This document shows, piece after piece, positions 33,719 to 37,989 of a stretch of 37,989 nucleotides of DNA. Under the pieces are notes generated by a model that ran no database searches, had not been told where the DNA came from, and was given only the letters and a program-made list of their open reading frames with translations. The translations under genes were made by a program, and so were the position numbers. The stretch lies in contig NZ_LARW01000046.1 in assembly GCF_000971055.1 (NCBI RefSeq), forward strand, positions 1 through 37,989, in the 5' to 3' direction. This stretch comes from Sphingomonas sp. SRS2. Lineage in GTDB: Bacteria; Pseudomonadota; Alphaproteobacteria; Sphingomonadales; Sphingomonadaceae. Positions within the stretch are counted from its first letter, which is position 1, and each line of letters starts with the position of its first letter.

Positions 33719-34666
33719 TCAGCGGCACTTCGACTCGATCGCTTCCCATATCAGCGCCGGCGTGTCGGTACCGTTAAAACCGTCGATCGCGACGATGCCG
33801 GTCGGCGAAGTGACGTTGATTTCAGTCAGATGCCCGGCGATCACGTCGATTCCGACGAACAATAGCCCGCGCGCAGCAAGATCGGGGCCGAGTGCGTCGC
33901 ATATCTCGATCTCACGCGCCGACAGGTCGGTCGCGTCGGCGCGTCCCCCGGCGGCGAGGTTCGATCGTATCTCGCCGGCCTTGGGCAGGCGATTGATCGC
34001 CCCCGTGACCTTGCCGTCGATCAGCACGATGCGTTTGTCGCCTTTCGACACGTCGGGAAGGAAGGCCTGGACCATGAACGGCTCGCGCCAGACCTGGCCG
34101 AACAATTCGGTGAGGGCTGCGAGGTTGGCGTCGTTGCGGCTGACATGGAACACCGCCGACCCGGCGTTGCCGTAGAGCGGCTTGATCACGACCTCGCCAT
34201 GTTCGGCATGGAAGGCGCGCGCATCCTCCAGCCGGCGGGTGATCATCGTCGGCGGCATGAACTGGGCATAATCGAGCACGAACAGTTTTTCAGGCGCGTT
34301 GCGGACCGAGGCGGGGTCGTTGACCACCAGCGTGTGGGGCTGGATGCGCTCGAGCAGGTGGGTCGCGGTGATATAGGCGAGGTCGAACGGCGGATCCTGC
34401 CGCATCAGCACAACGTCGATATCGTCGATCAGGTCGAGGACGACCGGCTCGCCATATTCGAAATGGTCGCCCTTCACCCGCTGCAGCCGCGTGATCGGGC
34501 GGGCAGGGGCCGAGACCCGGCCGTTGCGGTAACAAAGGTCGCCGGCCTGATAATGCCACAGCCGGTGCCCGCGAGCGATCGCGCCGAGCATGACCGCGAA
34601 GGTCGAGTCGCCCGCGATATTGATCGTCTCCAGCGGATCCATCTGGACTGCGACATTCAGGGGCAT
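33719..34666 (-). CDS. gshB: Glutathione synthetase
   Basis: A 315-residue ATP-grasp ligase that adds glycine to gamma-glutamylcysteine. It starts MPLNVAVQMDPLETINIAGDSTF, the usual N-terminal strand, and contains MRQDPPFDLAYITATHLLE (about 88-106), the ATP-grasp lysine block VVIKPLYGNAGSAVF (about 159-173) and the C-terminal metal and Gly-rich block EINVTSPTGI. Length is normal. No gshA is near. It lies downstream of yraN with a 100-base gap containing a long hairpin. Confidence 0.97.
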   Translation of the reverse strand: MPLNVAVQMDPLETINIAGDSTFAVMLGAIARGHRLWHYQAGDLCYRNGRVSAPARPITRLQRVKGDHFEYGEPVVLDLIDDIDVVLMRQDPPFDLAYITATHLLERIQPHTLVVNDPASVRNAPEKLFVLDYAQFMPPTMITRRLEDARAFHAEHGEVVIKPLYGNAGSAVFHVSRNDANLAALTELFGQVWREPFMVQAFLPDVSKGDKRIVLIDGKVTGAINRLPKAGEIRSNLAAGGRADATDLSAREIEICDALGPDLAARGLLFVGIDVIAGHLTEINVTSPTGIVAIDGFNGTDTPALIWEAIESKCR

Positions 34667-34714
34667 CGATGGACTCCGGTGGTTTCGGCGGCTTAACTAG
34701 GGTGTGGGGGAGAT

Positions 34715-34751
34715 GGCGGCAATGGGGACGCCCAAATATCCCCTTGCTGCC
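34715..34751. other. Long imperfect hairpin between yraN and gshB
   Basis: GGCGGCAATGGGGA (34715-34728) and TCCCCTTGCTGCC (34739-34751) are complementary except for one bulged base and one G-T pair, enclosing a 10-base loop. In the minus-strand transcript it falls between yraN and gshB. No T-run follows, so it could be a processing or stabilising structure rather than a terminator. Confidence 0.4.
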
Positions 34752-34766
34752 AGGAGAGGGAGCAAT

Positions 34767-35117
34767 TCACCCATGCCACACATTCTTCATGTGCACCGGC
34801 ATGCGCCAGGGCCGGACCAGCATTACGTCGATGCGTATCTCTTCCGCGCCCTTGCCGTAACGCGCCAGCAGTCCTTCGGCCGCGTCCACCACGCGCCGCA
34901 ACCTATACTCGTCGATCGCAAGCGCCAACGCCGCTGCGTCGCCGCGCGTTTTGACCTCGACGAAGGCGAGGGTCTTGCCGCGCCGGGCGATCAGGTCGAC
35001 CTCGCCGCGGCGCGTGCGGACACGTTCGCCGACGATGCGCCAGCCATGCAGGCGCAGCCACCAAGCGGCGAGGCGCTCGCCCTGGCGGCCCTGCCGTTCG
35101 GCGGCGCGCCGGTTCAA
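34767..35117 (-). CDS. yraN: UPF0102 family protein YraN (endonuclease-like)
   Basis: A 116-residue protein of the UPF0102/YraN family, with the restriction-endonuclease-like core GEVDLIARRGKTLAFVEVKTR (about 38-58) holding the D...ExK catalytic pattern. The N-terminal AAERQGRQGERLAAWWLRLHGW helix is conserved in the family. It begins at a TTG that overlaps the rsmI stop (TTGA), so it is coupled to rsmI, a common pairing. Function is unproven; a nucleic-acid processing role is inferred from fold. Confidence 0.92.
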   Translation of the reverse strand: MNRRAAERQGRQGERLAAWWLRLHGWRIVGERVRTRRGEVDLIARRGKTLAFVEVKTRGDAAALALAIDEYRLRRVVDAAEGLLARYGKGAEEIRIDVMLVRPWRMPVHMKNVWHG

Positions 35118-35995
35118 TCGCCCTCCTTGATCGCCATCGCCCGCGTATAGAGGTCGCGGCGGTTGATTCCGGTTTCCTTCGCGACTTCGCTTGCCGCGCG
35201 GCCGACTGGCAGATGTTCGAGCGCGGCGCGGAGCAACTTGTCGGCATCCTCCTCAGTCGCGGCGGGGCGGGGGCCGGGCGGGCCGACGATGACGACGATC
35301 TCGCCCTTGGGCCCGGCCTCCGCATAGCGTGCGGCGAGGTCGGCGAGGGAGGCGGTCACGGCCTCCTCGAAGGTCTTGCTGATCTCCCGCACCACCGCGC
35401 CGTCGCGCTGGCCCAGTCCCTCCGCCAGCGCCTTGAGGGTGGCGCCAAGGCGCGGACCCGATTCGTAGAGGATGAGCGTTGCGCGCACCGTCGCCACCTC
35501 GGTGATCGCTTCCTCGCGCGCCTTTTCCTTGGACGGCAGGAAGCCGAGGAAGAAGAAGCGATCGGTTGGGAGACCCGCCAGCGTCAGCGCCGCGACTGCC
35601 GCGCAGGGTCCGGGAATGGTGGTGACGGCGATCCCCGCCGCACGCGCGTCGCGGACCAGCTTGTAACCGGGGTCCGAGATCAGCGGCGTGCCGGCGTCGG
35701 AGACGAGGGCGACGGGCTGGCTCGCCATCCGCGCGATCAGCCCGGGGCGCACCTTGTCGGCATTATGGTCGTGATAGGGGGTCATAGGCCGCTTCGCGCC
35801 GATCCGGTGGAGCAGCTTGGCCGTGACGCGACTGTCCTCGACCGCGATCACTTCGGCGCGCGCCAGAACCGATGCGGCGCGGGGCGAGAGATCGCCCAAG
35901 TTGCCGATTGGCGTGGCCACGATATACAGGCCGGGGGGGAGCGGCGCTTCCGCGGGCTTCGGTTCGACGGCGTCGGGTTCGGCAATTTGGTTCAT
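35114..35995 (-). CDS. rsmI: 16S rRNA (cytidine(1402)-2'-O)-methyltransferase
   Basis: A 293-residue SAM-dependent methyltransferase that 2'-O-methylates C1402 of 16S rRNA in the decoding centre. Hallmarks are LYIVATPIGNLGDLSPRA (about 24-41), AVEDSRVTAKLL, VALVSDAGTPLISDPGYKLV, the TIPGPCAAVAAL loop and EISKTFEE. The N-terminal 20 residues are acidic and Pro/Ala-rich and variable. The start at the ATG at 35995 is chosen for family length; the frame is open much further upstream but overlaps the divergent lipoprotein gene. It leads a minus-strand run to yraN, gshB and dedA. Confidence 0.96.
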   Translation of the reverse strand: MNQIAEPDAVEPKPAEAPLPPGLYIVATPIGNLGDLSPRAASVLARAEVIAVEDSRVTAKLLHRIGAKRPMTPYHDHNADKVRPGLIARMASQPVALVSDAGTPLISDPGYKLVRDARAAGIAVTTIPGPCAAVAALTLAGLPTDRFFFLGFLPSKEKAREEAITEVATVRATLILYESGPRLGATLKALAEGLGQRDGAVVREISKTFEEAVTASLADLAARYAEAGPKGEIVVIVGPPGPRPAATEEDADKLLRAALEHLPVGRAASEVAKETGINRRDLYTRAMAIKEGD

Positions 35996-36007
35996 AAGGC
36001 AGAGTAG

Positions 36008-37207
36008 ATGGCAGAGGCCCCCGCTTACAGGCAACCGCGATATATCTTTTTGAAATGGGCGGCCCTTGCTCTGTCGGCGCTGCTGGCGAGCTGCCAGATG
36101 GTGCCGAAGGGGAAGCCCGGGCCGGCGGCACCGCCTCCGCCCGTCGAAGCGCCCGTCACCGAAGGACTGCCCAAGGATCAGGCGCGTCATCGCGTCGCGC
36201 TGCTGGTGCCGCTGACCGGCTCCAATGGCGCGGTCGGTCAGTCGATCGCCAATGCCGCGACGATGGCGCTGATCGATACCGGCAACAAAACCGTCCGCAT
36301 GACCACCTATGATACGGGGCCCGGCGCCGCCGCCGCCGCGGCGCGCGCGATCGCCGATGGCAACCGGCTGTTCCTGGGGCCGCTGCTGTCCGAGGATGCG
36401 GCTGCGGTCGCGCCCGCGGCGCGCAAGGCGGGCGTGCCGGTGATTTCCTATTCGAACGATGCCGGCGCGGCAGGCGACGGGGTGTTCGTGATGGGGTTCT
36501 CGCCCGCCCAGTCGATCGACCGCGTCGTGCGCTATGCGCGCGGCAAGGGCATCCATCGCTTTGCCGCGCTGGTCCCGACCGGGGTCTACGGCCGCAACGC
36601 CTCGACCGCGATGATCCGGTCGGTAGAGGGCGCCGGCGGCACGCTGGTCGCGATGAAGAGCTATTCCCGCAACGCCAAGGCGCTGGAGAAATCGGTCGCC
36701 GAACTGGGCCGCAACCAGGGCTATGAAGGCGTGTTGATCGCTGACAATGCCCGCCTGGCCATCAGCGCTGCGACATTGATCCGCAAGAGCTCGAGCCCGC
36801 AGGCGCGCATCCTCGGTACGGAATTATGGGCGGCCGAGCCGGGCGCGCTGACCGCCGCCGCGCTCGGAGGATCCTGGTTCGCAAGCGTTTCGGATACGCG
36901 CTATCGCCAGCTGGCAACCGCCTATCGCCGTCAGTTCGGCAGATCGCCGTTCCGGCTTGCGAGCCTCGGCTATGATTCGATGCTGCTTGTCGTCAGCATC
37001 GCGCGCGACTGGAAGATAGGCGATCGCTTCCCGGGCGAGCGGCTGCGCGACGAGGATGGCTTCGTCGGCGTCGACGGCGCGTTCCGCTTCGGACCCAGCG
37101 GCGTCGCGCAGCGCGCGCTGGAGGTAGGCGAGGTCAGCCCGGCGGGGGTAAAGACGGTGTCGTCGGCCCCCGCGAACTTTAAGGACAAAGACAAAGACAA
37201 GGACTAG
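36008..37207 (+). CDS. Penicillin-binding protein activator (LpoA-like) lipoprotein
   Basis: A 399-residue lipoprotein. LASC (about 27-30) is a lipobox, giving an acylated Cys30 after processing. A Pro-rich tether leads to a periplasmic-binding-protein type I fold (about 60-370: HRVALLVPLTGSNGAVGQSIANAA, FLGPLLSEDAAAVAPAA, VPVISYSNDA, RFAALVPTGVYGRNAS), as in LpoA and branched-chain amino acid receptors; the outer-membrane activator of PBP1A is the best-known relative. The ATG at 36008 has a weak ribosome site; a TTG at 36050 would give a shorter, textbook signal (MKWAALALSALLASC). Only 12 bases separate it from rsmI, in opposite orientation. The C-terminal five or so codons are a KDKDKDKD run. 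Confidence 0.8.
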   Translation: MAEAPAYRQPRYIFLKWAALALSALLASCQMVPKGKPGPAAPPPPVEAPVTEGLPKDQARHRVALLVPLTGSNGAVGQSIANAATMALIDTGNKTVRMTTYDTGPGAAAAAARAIADGNRLFLGPLLSEDAAAVAPAARKAGVPVISYSNDAGAAGDGVFVMGFSPAQSIDRVVRYARGKGIHRFAALVPTGVYGRNASTAMIRSVEGAGGTLVAMKSYSRNAKALEKSVAELGRNQGYEGVLIADNARLAISAATLIRKSSSPQARILGTELWAAEPGALTAAALGGSWFASVSDTRYRQLATAYRRQFGRSPFRLASLGYDSMLLVVSIARDWKIGDRFPGERLRDEDGFVGVDGAFRFGPSGVAQRALEVGEVSPAGVKTVSSAPANFKDKDKDKD

Positions 37208-37210
37208 CCC

Positions 37211-37594
37211 TCAGCCTTCGCCGTTCGGGGGCGTCCTGCGCGCCTGGGCAAGCAGCGCGTCGAGTCCGGGCTGGCCGTCCAGAAAGGCGTCGAGCGCCTC
37301 GGTGGCGATCTGCTGCGCCGATCGCTTGCCGACGGCGCTGGCGAGGCGCAGCCGCAGATGACGGTCGGGGTCGAGGCGTAGGGTGAACGCCGCCCGGGCG
37401 TTGCGCGGCAGAATTGCCTCGACGACCGGAAGCTCTTCCGTGGGGTGCGCGAAACTTTGTGCGATCCGAGCCTGTTGCTCGCGCGGCGCTGCGGCGCTCG
37501 CCGGCAGATGGCTGCGGCGCATCGCGGGAAGCGCTTCGCCCTTGCGCGCGAGCAGGTTCCCGCTGAGCGAAGCCATCGGCTTGGGTTCGAACAT
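37211..37594 (-). CDS. Probable ribbon-helix-helix DNA-binding partner of ParA
   Basis: A 127-residue protein directly after parA (gap of about 11 bases). The ATG at 37594 has AGGGGA six bases upstream; an ATG at 37600 sits too close to it. Residues 1-65 are flexible, Pro/Ala/Arg-rich. Residues of about 69-112 read as a strand followed by two helices (FTLRLDPDRHLRLRLASA, SAQQIATEALDAFLDG), the ribbon-helix-helix pattern used by ParG/Omega-type centromere-binding proteins. Its place immediately downstream of a ParA ATPase supports this reading, although no binding repeats were found nearby. Alternatively, it could be an unrelated transcriptional regulator. Confidence 0.55.
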   Translation of the reverse strand: MFEPKPMASLSGNLLARKGEALPAMRRSHLPASAAAPREQQARIAQSFAHPTEELPVVEAILPRNARAAFTLRLDPDRHLRLRLASAVGKRSAQQIATEALDAFLDGQPGLDALLAQARRTPPNGEG

Positions 37595-37605
37595 CGCCAT
37601 TCCCC

Positions 37606-37989
37606 TTATCGCCCGGCCACGCGGCGGCCGAAGCTGGCGCCCGACCAGTTGCCCATCGCGCCGAGCACGGTGCGCCGGAAATTCTTCTCCAGCCGGTCCG
37701 ATATATAGGCCCAGAGCTGCTCGACCTCGGCCGCCGAACGCCCGCCGGGATTGACCTCCATTACCGTCCGGCCATCGATCATCGACGCGGCGAATTCGGT
37801 GCGATTGTGGAGGGTGATCCGGGCGACGGTGCCGTGCTGCGACAGTGCGATCGCTGCCTCGGACGTGATCCGCGCCTTGGGTGTGCCGGCGTTGACGACG
37901 AACATCAGCGGCTTGTTCGCCCGCTCGCACAGATCGACGGTCGCGCCGACCGCGCGCAGGTCATGCGGGCTGGGACGGGTGGGTATCAC
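37606..37989 (-). CDS. ParA-family ATPase, C-terminal 127 residues (cut by window edge)
   Basis: The visible part begins inside the protein (LIPTRPSPHDLRAVGATVDL-type segment) and runs to the TAA at 37606. It matches the C-terminal half of ParA-like ATPases found in alphaproteobacterial plasmids and chromosomes: SPHDLRAVGATVDLCERANKP, FVVNAGTPKARITSEAA, HNRTEFAASMIDGRTVMEV and the C-terminal YISDRLEKNFRRTV. The Walker A would be beyond the right edge. ParA ATPases position plasmids, chromosomes or protein clusters on the nucleoid together with a DNA-binding partner, here perhaps the RHH-like protein. Whether this is a partition system or a protein-positioning one is not decidable. Confidence 0.85.
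   Translation of the reverse strand: MIPTRPSPHDLRAVGATVDLCERANKPLMFVVNAGTPKARITSEAAIALSQHGTVARITLHNRTEFAASMIDGRTVMEVNPGGRSAAEVEQLWAYISDRLEKNFRRTVLGAMGNWSGASFGRRVAGR

Overview
The window is high-GC chromosomal DNA of an alphaproteobacterium, most likely a Sphingomonas-type member of the Sphingomonadaceae. The reasoning is by recognition: the RcdA (DUF1465) protein, the Bacillus-type Fe-S PurF followed by a short-chain dehydrogenase, the clpP and clpX neighbourhood and the palindromic intergenic repeats all fit that group, but no database search was possible. Most of the window is densely packed housekeeping genes on both strands, many with ATGA/GTGA/TTGA start-stop overlaps. No gene-free stretch exceeds about 255 bases.

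Layout: (1-219) the 5' end of an IS5-type transposase running off the left edge. (221-3309) a PilZ protein and two divergent SPOR-domain envelope proteins. (3302-7086, minus strand) a probable operon of a DUF3089 hydrolase, ruvX, pyrB and a dihydroorotase-like gene that lacks nearly all its metal ligands. (7256-10511) gatCAB for tRNA amidation. (10599-16359) tRNA-Leu(UAG), trigger factor with an odd His-rich and Lys/Ala-rich tail, clpP, a polytopic membrane protein and clpX; clpP and clpX are each preceded by a sequence resembling a heat-shock (RpoH) promoter.

(16420-23730) is the most unusual part. Three tightly packed genes encode (a) an 816-aa cytosolic protein combining a YpdA/thioredoxin-reductase-like FAD domain, two cyclic-nucleotide-binding domains and a ferredoxin domain with four 4-Cys motifs, (b) a five-helix membrane protein with two His pairs spaced i,i+14, placed as in di-heme cytochromes b, and (c) a protein with a cytosolic FHA-like domain, one membrane helix and a periplasmic domain with ten CxxCH haem motifs. 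Together they look like a transmembrane electron wire from NAD(P)H to a periplasmic decahaem, with built-in signal-sensing domains. A CcmI-like TPR gene lies divergently upstream. A CpdA-like cyclic-nucleotide phosphodiesterase, preceded by a CRP-like palindrome, lies directly downstream. I propose this as the candidate undescribed system.

(23732-28046) a PhnA-domain protein, folE, a small periplasmic protein, phrB and a cyclopropane-fatty-acid synthase-like gene. (28155-30869) an SDR and purF on the minus strand, divergent from hisI. (31006-33032) a MerR regulator, rcdA (the CtrA-proteolysis adaptor, which works with ClpXP encoded in the same window) and a LacI regulator. (33091-35995, minus strand) rsmI, yraN, gshB and dedA. 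(36008-37989) an LpoA-like lipoprotein, then a ribbon-helix-helix-like protein and the C-terminal half of a ParA ATPase that runs off the right edge.
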